Of a DNA stretch of 56,511 nucleotides, positions 8,096 to 16,348 are shown in pieces. The first letter of the stretch is position 1. Each line of letters starts with the position of its first letter. Below the pieces are notes generated by a model that worked only from the letters and a program-made list of their open reading frames with translations, searched no databases and had not been told where the DNA came from. Origin of the DNA: an uncultured Clostridium sp. (GTDB lineage Bacteria; Bacillota; Clostridia; TANB77; CAG-508); NCBI GenBank assembly GCA_900551615.1, contig URWN01000007.1, positions 1 to 56,511 of the forward strand. The letters run 5' to 3'. A program made the translations under genes and the position numbers.

Positions 8096-8974
8096 TTATT
8101 TTAATTGATTCATAACTTCTTCAGCAAAGTTTTCTTCTTTTTTCTCGATTCCTTCACCTTTTTCGAATCTAGCAAATGCAACAACTTCGCTATCAGTTTC
8201 ACTTAATAATTGTGATACTTTTTTGCTTGGTTCTTTTACAAATGCTTGGTCTACTAAGCATATTTCTTCATAGAATTTTCCAATTCTACCTTGAACTATT
8301 TTTTCTGCTATAGCTTCTGGTTTTCCTTCATTCATTGTTTGGATTTTTAAGATTTCCATTTCTTTTTGTACTCTTTCAGCTGGTACTTCTTCTCTTCTTA
8401 CGAATTCAGGTCTAGCTGCTGCAATTTGCATACAAATGTCTTTTGCAACTTCTTCTGTTCCTTTTGCCATATTTACTAAAACAGCAATTTTTCCATCTCC
8501 ATGGATATATTTTGCAACTAATCCTTCTGATTCAAATCTTACAAATCTTCTGATTGATAAGTTTTCTCCAATTGTTGCTATTTTTCCAACTAATGCTTCT
8601 TGAACTGTTTTTCCTTCTTCAAATTCAGCTGGTGATGATAATAATGCTTCAACATCTGCTGGATTTTTGTCAACTATTTGTTTGGCAACATTCATAACAA
8701 ATGTTTTGAATTCTTCGTTTTTAGCAACGAAGTCTGTTTCTGAATTTACTTCTACAACTGCTCCAACTTTTCCATTTTCTGCAATGTATGCTTCAACTAA
8801 TCCTTCTGCTGCAACTCTTCCTGATTTTTTAGCTGCTTTTGCAATTCCTCTTTCTCTTAAAAGTTCCATTGCTTTTTCCATGTCTCCATCAGTTTCTGTT
8901 AAAACTTTTTTACAGTCCATCATTCCTGCACCTGTTTTTTCTCTTAATTCTTTTACTAAACTTGCTGTAACCAT
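8096..8974 (-). CDS. tsf: elongation factor Ts
   Basis: A 292-residue nucleotide exchange factor for EF-Tu. The N-terminal UBA-like helix carries VKELREKTGAGMMDCKKVL, the segment that contacts EF-Tu. The core follows with GRVAAEGLVEAYI and VNSETDFVAKNEEF. The start ATG has an AAGGAGG ribosome site. It follows rpsB on the same strand after a gap of about 230 bases that holds a small hairpin. Confidence 0.97.
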   Translation of the reverse strand: MVTASLVKELREKTGAGMMDCKKVLTETDGDMEKAMELLRERGIAKAAKKSGRVAAEGLVEAYIAENGKVGAVVEVNSETDFVAKNEEFKTFVMNVAKQIVDKNPADVEALLSSPAEFEEGKTVQEALVGKIATIGENLSIRRFVRFESEGLVAKYIHGDGKIAVLVNMAKGTEEVAKDICMQIAAARPEFVRREEVPAERVQKEMEILKIQTMNEGKPEAIAEKIVQGRIGKFYEEICLVDQAFVKEPSKKVSQLLSETDSEVVAFARFEKGEGIEKKEENFAEEVMNQLK

Positions 8975-9104
8975 TCTTTAATTTCCTCCTTATATTTATT
9001 TTTGATAATTTTTTATCAAAATATTTGTTTTAATAATAAATTCTCAATTATATTAGGAATTTATTTCAATGAAAAAGCAAGCCTATTCCCGTCCGAATTT
9101 TTTC

Positions 9105-9126
9105 GAACGAGCGTAGCTCGCTCTTT
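9105..9126 (-). other. hairpin in the rpsB-tsf gap
   Basis: GAGCGAGC and GCTCGTTC pair around a three-base loop, among the few GC-rich bases in the gap. It could attenuate or process the rpsB-tsf transcript, but no long T tract follows. Confidence 0.4.
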
Positions 9127-9175
9127 CTTTTAAATTATAAAATTTATTGCTAAATATATAATATTAATATTCTAA

Positions 9176-9946
9176 TTATTTTTCTTCGCTTTCTGCTACT
9201 ACTTCTTCCATTGAAGCTGGTTCTTCTGAAACTTCTTCAACAACTTCTTCTGTTTCGAAGCTTTCACCTTGTTTACCTTCAATGATTGCATTTGCCATTA
9301 CGTCTGTTATTAATTTAACAGCTCTTATAGCATCATCATTTCCTGGTATAGCATAATCTACTTCTTCTGGATTGCAGTTTGTGTCTACTAATCCTATAAC
9401 TGGTATTCCTAATTTTTTAGCTTCTAATACAGCTATATGTTCTTTTTTAGGATCTACTAAGAATATAACTCCTGGAATTTTTTCCATATCTTTAATTCCA
9501 CCTAAGTTTCTTTCTAGTTTTTCCATTTCTTTTTTCAATAATATTACTTCTTTTTTAGGTAGTACTTCAAATGTACCATCTTCTTGCATTTTTTCTAAAT
9601 CTTTTAATCTTTGTACTCTTGTTCTGATTGTATCGAAGTTTGTTAACATTCCTCCTAACCATCTTTGGTCAACATAGTACATTCCAGATTTTTCTGCTGC
9701 TTCTTTTACACATTCTTGTGCTTGTTTTTTAGTTCCTACGAATAGAACTGTTTTTCCTTCTTCTACTTGTTCTTTTAAGAACGCATATGCTTCATCGATT
9801 TTTTTAGATGTTTTTTGTAAATCGATTATATGGATTCCGTTTCTAGCTTGGAATATATATTCAGCCATTTTAGGATCCCATCTTCTTGTTTGATGTCCAA
9901 AGTGAACACCTGCTTCAAGTAATTGTTTCATTGCAACTACTGCCAT
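9176..9946 (-). CDS. rpsB: 30S ribosomal protein S2
   Basis: A 256-residue ribosomal protein with MKQLLEAGVHFGHQTRRWDPKM at its start, then RNGIHIIDLQKT, GTKKQAQ, DQRWLGGMLTNF and VIGLVDTNCNP. The C-terminus is a Glu-rich tail. I start at ATG 9946, with GGGAGGA upstream, instead of an in-frame ATG 15 codons earlier, because the family begins M-A-V-V-A/S-M-K. Upstream at about 10000-10012 is a small CCAAG/CTTGG hairpin that could be part of a leader. Confidence 0.96.
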   Translation of the reverse strand: MAVVAMKQLLEAGVHFGHQTRRWDPKMAEYIFQARNGIHIIDLQKTSKKIDEAYAFLKEQVEEGKTVLFVGTKKQAQECVKEAAEKSGMYYVDQRWLGGMLTNFDTIRTRVQRLKDLEKMQEDGTFEVLPKKEVILLKKEMEKLERNLGGIKDMEKIPGVIFLVDPKKEHIAVLEAKKLGIPVIGLVDTNCNPEEVDYAIPGNDDAIRAVKLITDVMANAIIEGKQGESFETEEVVEEVSEEPASMEEVVAESEEK

Positions 9947-10094
9947 TTTAAATTCCTCCCTTTTTGTTTTTACTTCCATAAAGTTCATCATTTAATTAGG
10001 ACCAAGTTTCTTGGCACTTCCCTTTAAACTTGCTTTATGTGTTTATTACGCATAATATTATACCAGCATTTTCCTGCAAATGCAAGTGTTTTTA

Positions 10095-10535
10095 CTAAAT
10101 TTTATTTTTTCTTATGTCTTCTACAAATTTTTCTTTAATTTCTGGTGGCATTAGTGGTATTTTTTCTATATCTTCTTTTTTTACTATTTCTGGTATATAT
10201 TTTCCACTATCTACATATTTAGGATTATTTGAAAATTCTGGTCCTGTACCTGTTCCAAATTTTCCGCTTACATATTCACATAGATAATATATTGTTGTTT
10301 GATCAAATTTTTCTGAATATTCTTCATATACTTTTTTTATTATTTTTACATCTATTCCAAATTCTTCTTTTATCTCTCTTAAAGTTCCTTCTTCATATGT
10401 TTCTTCGCCTTCTCTTCCACCTCCTGGAAATACGTAATATTCTTGTCTGTCTGGATTTTTTATTACGTCCTTTCTATGCATTAGTGCATATCCTTCTCCC
10501 ATTGGTATTATTCCTGCTAATCTTATTCTTGACAT
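10095..10535 (-). CDS. NUDIX hydrolase
   Basis: A 146-residue protein with a complete NUDIX box, GGREGEETYEEGTLREIKEE followed by FGI, around residues 39-61; this binds the divalent metal and positions nucleoside-diphosphate-linked substrates. The N-terminal strand RLAGIIPMGEGYALMHRKD is typical. The substrate cannot be predicted. It is a single gene between rpsB and a divergent plus-strand pair, with a TTTTTTCCTCC-complement ribosome site. Confidence 0.85.
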   Translation of the reverse strand: MSRIRLAGIIPMGEGYALMHRKDVIKNPDRQEYYVFPGGGREGEETYEEGTLREIKEEFGIDVKIIKKVYEEYSEKFDQTTIYYLCEYVSGKFGTGTGPEFSNNPKYVDSGKYIPEIVKKEDIEKIPLMPPEIKEKFVEDIRKNKI

Positions 10536-10636
10536 TTTTTCCTCCTTATTTTTTATTTAGTTTTGGTATATATTTTTTTATTTTTTGTACCTGTTTTATA
10601 TTATAACATTTTATTTGATTTTTTTGTTTATTTTAC

Positions 10637-10665
10637 TTGAATTTATTTTAATTTTATTATAGTAT
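10637..10665 (+). promoter_or_regulatory. promoter of the DUF4912 gene
   Basis: TTGAAT (10637-10642), 17 bases, TAGTAT (10660-10665). The start codon is about 38 bases further on. Confidence 0.5.
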
Positions 10666-10703
10666 ATATAGAAGAAAAATGAGATACACATAGGAGGAAA
10701 AAT

Positions 10704-11603
10704 ATGCCAAGAAAATCTAAAGAAGAAATAGAAAATATAGAAAATAAAAAAACAACAGCTGTTAAAAAAAATGTAAAATCTACTGTAACTAAAAAGTCTT
10801 CAAGTTCAAAAACTTCAAGAGCAAAAAAGACTGAATCTTCTAAAAAGACTATTTCAGCCAAAAAAGCACCAAACTCAAAAAAAGCAGTTTCAACTAAATC
10901 ATCAAAAGCAAAAAAATCTACAAATAGTAAGTCTACAACTTCTAAAAAAACAGTAACATCAAAAAAGACTTCTTCTAAAAAAGCAACAGCTGTTAAAAAA
11001 TCGGCAGCAACAAAAAAGATTTTGCCAACAGAATATTACGACTTACCACAAAAATATAATAAAACTGTTGTAAAAGTTTTAGCTCAAACTCCAAAAACTT
11101 TATTTGTATATTGGGAAATATCTGATGCTGATATAGAAAAATTCAAAAAACAATATGGAGATAACTTTTTTGAAACAACTAAACCTGTTTTAATAATTCA
11201 TAATGATACATTAAATTATAGTTTTGAAGTTGAGATAAATGATTTCGCTAATAGTTGGTATTTACATGTAAATGACAGTAAATCAGATTATAGAATTGAA
11301 CTTGGTAGACGTCCTTTTCAAATTAATGAAAGTATTCCAACAGATTATATATACGTAACTTCTTCAAATGAAATTGAATCTCCTAATGATCATATTTTGT
11401 TTAACAATTCACAAAAAATGGTATATTTTAGAAATGTAAAAACAAATATTGAAACTGCAAAACCATTTACATCATTGTCTTTTATTAAAAATATGGGAAA
11501 AATTTATGAAATATATGATTTATATCAAGAGTTATACAAAAACGAAGGAAATATAGAAGATTTAACAAATCCATCTTCTCATACATCTTCACAATTTAAA
11601 TAA
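10704..11603 (+). CDS. DUF4912 protein with Lys/Ser/Thr-rich N-terminal tail
   Basis: A 299-residue protein in two parts. Residues 1-105 are a repetitive, strongly basic tail of Lys-Lys, Ser-Ser and Thr runs (histone H1-like). Residues 110-235 form a DUF4912 domain, recognised by the early TLFVYWEISDADI, LIIHNDT, SWYLHVND and IELGRR. DUF4912 proteins often lie next to GH57 branching enzymes, as here, so a role in glycogen or polysaccharide metabolism is plausible but unproven. The basic tail might bind nucleic acid or acidic polymer. It starts behind AGGAGG. Confidence 0.8.
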   Translation: MPRKSKEEIENIENKKTTAVKKNVKSTVTKKSSSSKTSRAKKTESSKKTISAKKAPNSKKAVSTKSSKAKKSTNSKSTTSKKTVTSKKTSSKKATAVKKSAATKKILPTEYYDLPQKYNKTVVKVLAQTPKTLFVYWEISDADIEKFKKQYGDNFFETTKPVLIIHNDTLNYSFEVEINDFANSWYLHVNDSKSDYRIELGRRPFQINESIPTDYIYVTSSNEIESPNDHILFNNSQKMVYFRNVKTNIETAKPFTSLSFIKNMGKIYEIYDLYQELYKNEGNIEDLTNPSSHTSSQFK

Positions 11604-11604
11604 A

Positions 11605-11680
11605 GTGAGACACTTGGGACAGACTAAAATGTTTCAAAAATGAGACATTCCTGTCTGTCCCCTCTGTTTCATGAGCGATA
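11605..11680. repeat. composite GAGACA/GGGACAG repeat
   Basis: Nested copies of TGAGACA, GGGACAGAC and TGTCTGTCCC lie between the DUF4912 and GH57 genes, a longer version of the element near 8053 and 14403. Confidence 0.5.
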
Positions 11681-11704
11681 AAAACAAATGAAGGGAGAAT
11701 TACA

Positions 11705-13291
11705 ATGCAAGAGAAAAAAGGTTATGTGAGTTTTGTATTACATGCACATCTTCCATTTATCCATCACCCTGAAAGTGATGATTATTTAGAAGAATCATGG
11801 CTATATGAAGCAATTTCAGAAACATATATACCGCTACTTACAAATTTTAAAAAATTAGTTGATGAAGGGGTAGATTTTAGAATTACAATGTCTATGACAC
11901 CACCTCTTCTTTCAATGTTAGATAATAAACTATTACAAAAAAAATATATTAATTATTTAAAAAAATTAATTGAGCTTTCTAAAAAAGAAGTTATTAGAAC
12001 TGCTGGTAATGAACGTTTAAATAAATTGTCTCATTATTATTTAGATAGATATTCTAATGATTTACATTTATTTAAAGATGTTTTTAACTGTGATTTAATT
12101 AGTCAGTTTAAACATTTTCAAGATATTGGAGTTTTAGAAATCATTACATGTGGTGCAACACATGGTTACTTCCCTATCTTATATGTAAACGAAAAGACTG
12201 TTAAAGCTCAAATTGCAGTTGGTGTTCAAACTTATAAAAGATATTTTGGTAGACATCCTCGTGGAATTTGGCTTCCTGAATGTGGTTATGTTCCAGAGGC
12301 TGATAAATACTTAAGAGAGTTTGGAATTGAATATGTAATTACAGAATCTCATGGTATCTTGTATGCTGACCCTACTCCTGTTTATGGTACTTTTGCACCT
12401 ATCGTTTCACCAGAAGGTATTATTGCATTTGGACGTGATATTGAATCTTCAAGACAGGTTTGGAGTTCTATAAATGGTTATCCTGGTGATTTTAATTACA
12501 GAGAATTTTACCGTGATATAGGCTATGAAGCAGATTATGATTATATTAAACCATATATTGCTCATAATGGTGTTAGAGTTCATACAGGTATAAAATATTA
12601 TAGAATTACTGGAAAGACTGAACAGAAAGATTATTATGATGTTCAATGGGCTAAAGATTCTGCTGAAAAACAAGCTGGACATTTCTTAGATTGTAGAACA
12701 AAACAAATTGCGGATTTAGCTCCACATATGGACAAGCCACCTATCATTTTATGCCCATATGATGCTGAACTTTATGGTCATTGGTGGTATGAAGGTCCAT
12801 ATTGGCTATATATATTATTTAAAAAGATTTATTATGATGATTGTAATTTTAAGTTAATTACACCATCTGAATATATTGATAAATATCCAGAAATTCAAAT
12901 TGCTTCTCCTTGTCGTTCTAGCTGGGGTGCTAATGGTTATAGTGAAGTATGGCTTAATCCTACAAATGATTATGCTCATAAACACTTACATGTTGCTGGT
13001 GATAGAATGTGTGAATTAGCTAATTTGTATCCTAACGCAAAGGGATTAAAGAAAAAGGCTTTAAATCAATGTGCAAGAGAATTATTACTTGCTCAAAGTA
13101 GTGATTGGTTATTTATTATTACTAATGGTACTATGGTTGATTATGCTAAAAAGCGTATTAAAGACCATATTGGTCGTTTTACTAAATTGTATTATCAAAT
13201 TAAAAATGATGAAATCGATGAAGATTTCTTGAAAGACATTTCTAAAAAAGATTGTGTTTTTCCTGATATAGATTATAAAATTTATCAATAG
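11705..13291 (+). CDS. GH57 1,4-alpha-glucan branching enzyme
   Basis: A 528-residue glycoside hydrolase family 57 enzyme with the C-terminal DUF1957 helical region, the form that introduces alpha-1,6 branches into glycogen. The N-terminal substrate loop is FVLHAHLPFIHHPE. The nucleophile region is WLPECGYVPEADKYLREF (Glu near residue 197), and the acid/base Asp is in CPYDAELYGHWW near residue 357. Length matches bacterial GH57 branching enzymes. It follows the DUF4912 gene in the same direction, with GAAGGGAG before the start. Confidence 0.92.
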   Translation: MQEKKGYVSFVLHAHLPFIHHPESDDYLEESWLYEAISETYIPLLTNFKKLVDEGVDFRITMSMTPPLLSMLDNKLLQKKYINYLKKLIELSKKEVIRTAGNERLNKLSHYYLDRYSNDLHLFKDVFNCDLISQFKHFQDIGVLEIITCGATHGYFPILYVNEKTVKAQIAVGVQTYKRYFGRHPRGIWLPECGYVPEADKYLREFGIEYVITESHGILYADPTPVYGTFAPIVSPEGIIAFGRDIESSRQVWSSINGYPGDFNYREFYRDIGYEADYDYIKPYIAHNGVRVHTGIKYYRITGKTEQKDYYDVQWAKDSAEKQAGHFLDCRTKQIADLAPHMDKPPIILCPYDAELYGHWWYEGPYWLYILFKKIYYDDCNFKLITPSEYIDKYPEIQIASPCRSSWGANGYSEVWLNPTNDYAHKHLHVAGDRMCELANLYPNAKGLKKKALNQCARELLLAQSSDWLFIITNGTMVDYAKKRIKDHIGRFTKLYYQIKNDEIDEDFLKDISKKDCVFPDIDYKIYQ

Positions 13292-13308
13292 AATTTCGGG
13301 ATTGAGAC

Positions 13309-13343
13309 GGGATTGAGGGACGTTCCTTCAATTCCCTTTTTTT
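13309..13343 (+). terminator. terminator of the GH57 gene
   Basis: GGGATTGAGGGA pairs with TCCTTCAATTCCC, with a run of seven T after it. The same GGGATT unit repeats just upstream and downstream, so this is also a local repeat. Confidence 0.7.
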
Positions 13344-13488
13344 AGGGATTACGGGACACTCCTTTAATATTTTTGTGATTAAAGCCACATCTCTTAATCT
13401 CGCTTTTCTCACCTTTTTATTTATTTTGCATATTATAATGTATAACTTTCAAAAGTTTAGCAGATAATATAAAAGAAGGGAGAAACTC

Positions 13489-14361
13489 ATGAAATCAATA
13501 TGTATAAAAACAAACAACGAAAATCTATTAAATTATCTACTAAACGAACTCGATTATATAGAAATTAAACCTGTAGTTATTTCTACTAATAAATTTAAAA
13601 ACTATAAAAACATTATTATCCACTATAGTGGAAATGAAATCAAAAAATTTATTCATGAAGTTTCATGTATTTTAGCGTGCCTAGTAATTGATGAATTAGA
13701 AGAATCCTTTATTAAAAAACTAATTTTGAAAAATTATTTTTATTTTGATTTTAATGAGAGAAAGCATATTGTTGAGATGTGTTTTGATATATTTACTGAT
13801 GATTTTAATTTATATTTTGATAAAAAGTATAATTGCTTAATTAATGATTTTGAGTCTTATTTAAAAAATAATAAATCCATTATTTTGGATGGTTTCTTGA
13901 ATTTCAGAATTAAAGATTACATGTCTATTTTGGAAGAGGTTGTTGATGAGGCTGTAAATAATTTCGTGATAGAAAAAGAATACTTAGAATTTATATCACT
14001 ATTAAAAATGTATGTAAATTCCCAAAAATCCACTTGTGATATTGTTCATTTGATTTATAATAATGAGAGTTCTATATTACTAGATAAAGATAAAAATATA
14101 ATTAATGTTTCTGATGATGTTTTTAAAGCTAAATATTTATCTGATATTTCTTTTTCATCTAATGATTATGCTTTAAATAGTTTGCTTACTCTTATTCCTA
14201 AAAAGATTTATATTCATCTTATAGATAATTGTATTGATGAATTTATTCATACTCTTTCTCTTATATTTGAAAGTAGAGTTGAAATTTGTACTGATTGTGA
14301 TATTTGTAAAATTTATAAAAATAATCCTATGAATTTAAAAAGAACCTTTATTAAAAAATAA
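13489..14361 (+). CDS. ytxC: YtxC-like sporulation protein
   Basis: A 290-residue protein resembling the YtxC family of spore-forming Firmicutes. The diagnostic part is FIHEVSCILACLVIDELEESFIKKLILKNYFYFDFNERKHIVE (residues 47-92), followed by a helical region and a Cys-containing C-terminus (CTDCDICKIY). The biochemical role of the family is not known; it is linked to sporulation by its distribution and expression. The start is ATG 13489, behind AAGGGAGAAA. It is convergent with gpr, a germination gene. Confidence 0.7.
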   Translation: MKSICIKTNNENLLNYLLNELDYIEIKPVVISTNKFKNYKNIIIHYSGNEIKKFIHEVSCILACLVIDELEESFIKKLILKNYFYFDFNERKHIVEMCFDIFTDDFNLYFDKKYNCLINDFESYLKNNKSIILDGFLNFRIKDYMSILEEVVDEAVNNFVIEKEYLEFISLLKMYVNSQKSTCDIVHLIYNNESSILLDKDKNIINVSDDVFKAKYLSDISFSSNDYALNSLLTLIPKKIYIHLIDNCIDEFIHTLSLIFESRVEICTDCDICKIYKNNPMNLKRTFIKK

Positions 14362-14381
14362 TTATGATAAGGTTCTTTTTT
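14336..14381. terminator. terminator at the end of ytxC
   Basis: AAAAAGAACC and GGTTCTTTTTT pair across the stop codon, with T (plus strand) and A runs at the ends, so it could act in both directions. Confidence 0.7.
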
Positions 14382-14402
14382 CGACAAAATTTTATACAAA
14401 AA

Positions 14403-14440
14403 CTGTGACAAATTTAGTCTGTCCCTAATGTCTCACATGC
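14403..14440. repeat. TGTCCC/TGTCTCA repeat overlapping the end of gpr
   Basis: Contains GTGACAAATTTAGTCTGTCCC and TGTCTCAC, close to the element at 8053-8089. It provides the last codons and 3' flank of gpr. Confidence 0.5.
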
Positions 14441-15437
14441 TCATATTAATTCCTTTTGCTACTACTTCTGTCATATTTTCTATTAAATCATCTATTTCTT
14501 TTGGTGTAACTATTAGATTAAAGTCTCCTGGAATAAGTGCCTCTTTTATTTCATCATAGTTATCTTGTTCTTTTAGCTGATTTAGGTATTCATTTGATTT
14601 AGCTTCTTCTTGTAATTTTGTTATAAATAAATTTAAACAATCATTTACAAGTACTGCTGTTTCTACTACTGTTGGTATTCCTATTGCTATTACTGGGATT
14701 CCTAGTGTTTCTTTACTTATTTCTGACCTCTTATTTCCTACTCCGGCTCCTGGAACTATTCCTGTGTCTGAAAGCTGAACTGTACTGCTTATCCTTTCTA
14801 TGCTTCTTGATGCTAATGCATCTATTACTATTACTAGTTTTGGATGAATGTTGTCTACTATCCCTTTTAAAATTTCTACTGTTTCTATTCCTGTTGTTCC
14901 TAATACTCCTGGTGATATCGCACTTACCATTCTTGTCCCTTCTTCTACATATTGTGGCAAATAGTTTATAATGTGTCTTGTTACTTCAATGTCATTTACT
15001 ACTTTTGGGCCTAAGCTGTCTGGTGTTACATATATATTTCCAAGCCCTACTACTAAGATTTCTCCTTGTTTGTCTATATGTGAATCTAGTATTTTTGTAA
15101 GTTCGTTTGATAATGTTTCTGCTGATTTTTCTATATCTTCATCTTGTGCTATTTTTAGTTTTTTTATATCTATTGTTATATAGTTTCCTATTGGCTTTCC
15201 TATTGCTTTTTGTCCTTCTTCATTTGTTATTTTTACACGTTCTACTGTTATATTTTCATTTATTTCTTCTTTTTCACTTTCTATTCCGTCTATTTCATTT
15301 TCTATGCTATTTGCTTTTCTATATAAATCTCTTCTTTCTGTTGCTAAGTCTGTTCTGAAATTAAATGGTTCTTTTTCACAGTTTTTTTGAATTTTTTCTT
15401 TTTCTATGTCTGGTTTTGACATATATTTTTCTAACAT
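14433..15437 (-). CDS. gpr: spore germination endopeptidase GPR
   Basis: A 334-residue aspartic-type protease that degrades small acid-soluble spore proteins during outgrowth. It is made as a zymogen; the N-terminal FRTDLATERRDL region resembles the SASP-like self-cleavage site. Conserved core segments follow: VVGLGNIYVTPDSLGPKVV, ISPGVLGTTGIET, VIVIDALASRS and DTGIVPGAGVGNKR. I start at ATG 15437, since AGGAG lies about 9 bases ahead; a TTG three codons upstream is too near. Presence of this gene is good evidence for sporulation. Confidence 0.95.
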   Translation of the reverse strand: MLEKYMSKPDIEKEKIQKNCEKEPFNFRTDLATERRDLYRKANSIENEIDGIESEKEEINENITVERVKITNEEGQKAIGKPIGNYITIDIKKLKIAQDEDIEKSAETLSNELTKILDSHIDKQGEILVVGLGNIYVTPDSLGPKVVNDIEVTRHIINYLPQYVEEGTRMVSAISPGVLGTTGIETVEILKGIVDNIHPKLVIVIDALASRSIERISSTVQLSDTGIVPGAGVGNKRSEISKETLGIPVIAIGIPTVVETAVLVNDCLNLFITKLQEEAKSNEYLNQLKEQDNYDEIKEALIPGDFNLIVTPKEIDDLIENMTEVVAKGINMSM

Positions 15438-15491
15438 AAAAACCAACTCCTACTTTTTAGTATTCGTTGGTTTTTGATTTTTATTCATTTT

Positions 15492-15971
15492 TTATTTTTT
15501 TAGTTCAATTTTGAAGTCATATGTGTTTGCATAGTCTAATGTCATACTTGTATTAAATTGTGTTTTTGCTCCTGGTTGTAATGGTGAGATTATTCCTCCG
15601 ACCTTTACTATTTCTTTTCCGTTTTTGTCTAATAATGTTACATCTACTAATTGCATATTTGTTGCTGTGTTTCCTGTATTTGTTACGTCTGCTAATAATA
15701 CTGTTTGTCCGTTTTGTTCTGTTAATTGCATATTTTCAAATTTATATGCTCCAACTTGTTTTGCTTTGCTTAGTTCTGAACTTGTATTTAATTTTGTTCC
15801 GTCTTCTAGTACTTGTACATATTCTTCTACTACGTTGTTTTCTTCTACTACTGTATTTTCAGTAGTATTGTTACTTTCTTTGTTTTGTTTTTTACTTCCT
15901 ACAAATGCAATTATTACAATTACTAGTATTACTAATAATACTAATATCATAATTTTTTCACCTTTTTTCAT
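15492..15971 (-). CDS. membrane-anchored FxLYD-like domain protein
   Basis: A 159-residue protein with an N-terminal membrane helix (residues 8-26), an Asn/Glu/Val-rich linker and a beta-rich domain from about residue 70: FENMQLTEQNGQTVLLADVTNTG, then a strand with LLDKNGKEIVKVGG and PLQPGAKTQF. This is the layout of FxLYD/immunoglobulin-like extracellular domains in Firmicutes. Probably exported and anchored, with unknown partner. The start ATG follows AAGGAG. It sits upstream of gpr on the same strand. Confidence 0.65.
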   Translation of the reverse strand: MKKGEKIMILVLLVILVIVIIAFVGSKKQNKESNNTTENTVVEENNVVEEYVQVLEDGTKLNTSSELSKAKQVGAYKFENMQLTEQNGQTVLLADVTNTGNTATNMQLVDVTLLDKNGKEIVKVGGIISPLQPGAKTQFNTSMTLDYANTYDFKIELKK

Positions 15972-16109
15972 GTGTTCTCCTTCTTTCTTTTTTATTTTTC
16001 ATATGTTTTTTATGGATTTATAATATAATTTTTTTATGTTTTTGTCAAGGAGTTTTATATAATATTTATATTTCTTCTCATATTTTCATGTGACATATCT
16101 ATTGTAAAC

Positions 16110-16319
16110 TTATTTTATATCTATTCCAAATCCACCATAATAATTACTATTATTTTCATCTGTACCATATATATGTGTAATATATGTTCCATTTTCATTA
16201 TTATGTTCTGACTTTTTTACACTATAATACCATGTTTTTTTATTATTTTTCATTTTTGAAGTTGCCTCATACCATATTATATCATCCTGTCCATTATTTT
16301 CAGTCCATGTTGGAGCACC
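16110..16319 (-). pseudogene. remnant of a GBS/Bsp-like repeat surface protein
   Basis: An open frame of about 69 codons with no start encodes the motif pattern APTWTENNGQDDIIWYEA, TWYYSVKKSEHNNENGTY and THIYGTDENN, as in the GBS_Bsp-like repeat found in surface and cell-wall proteins of streptococci and Clostridia. A stop codon precedes the frame, and no ribosome site or signal peptide is present. It therefore appears to be the C-terminal fragment of a lost gene. It fills part of the gap between fhs and the FxLYD protein. Confidence 0.6.
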
Positions 16320-16348
16320 TTATTTATATTACAACAATTACTCATTTT

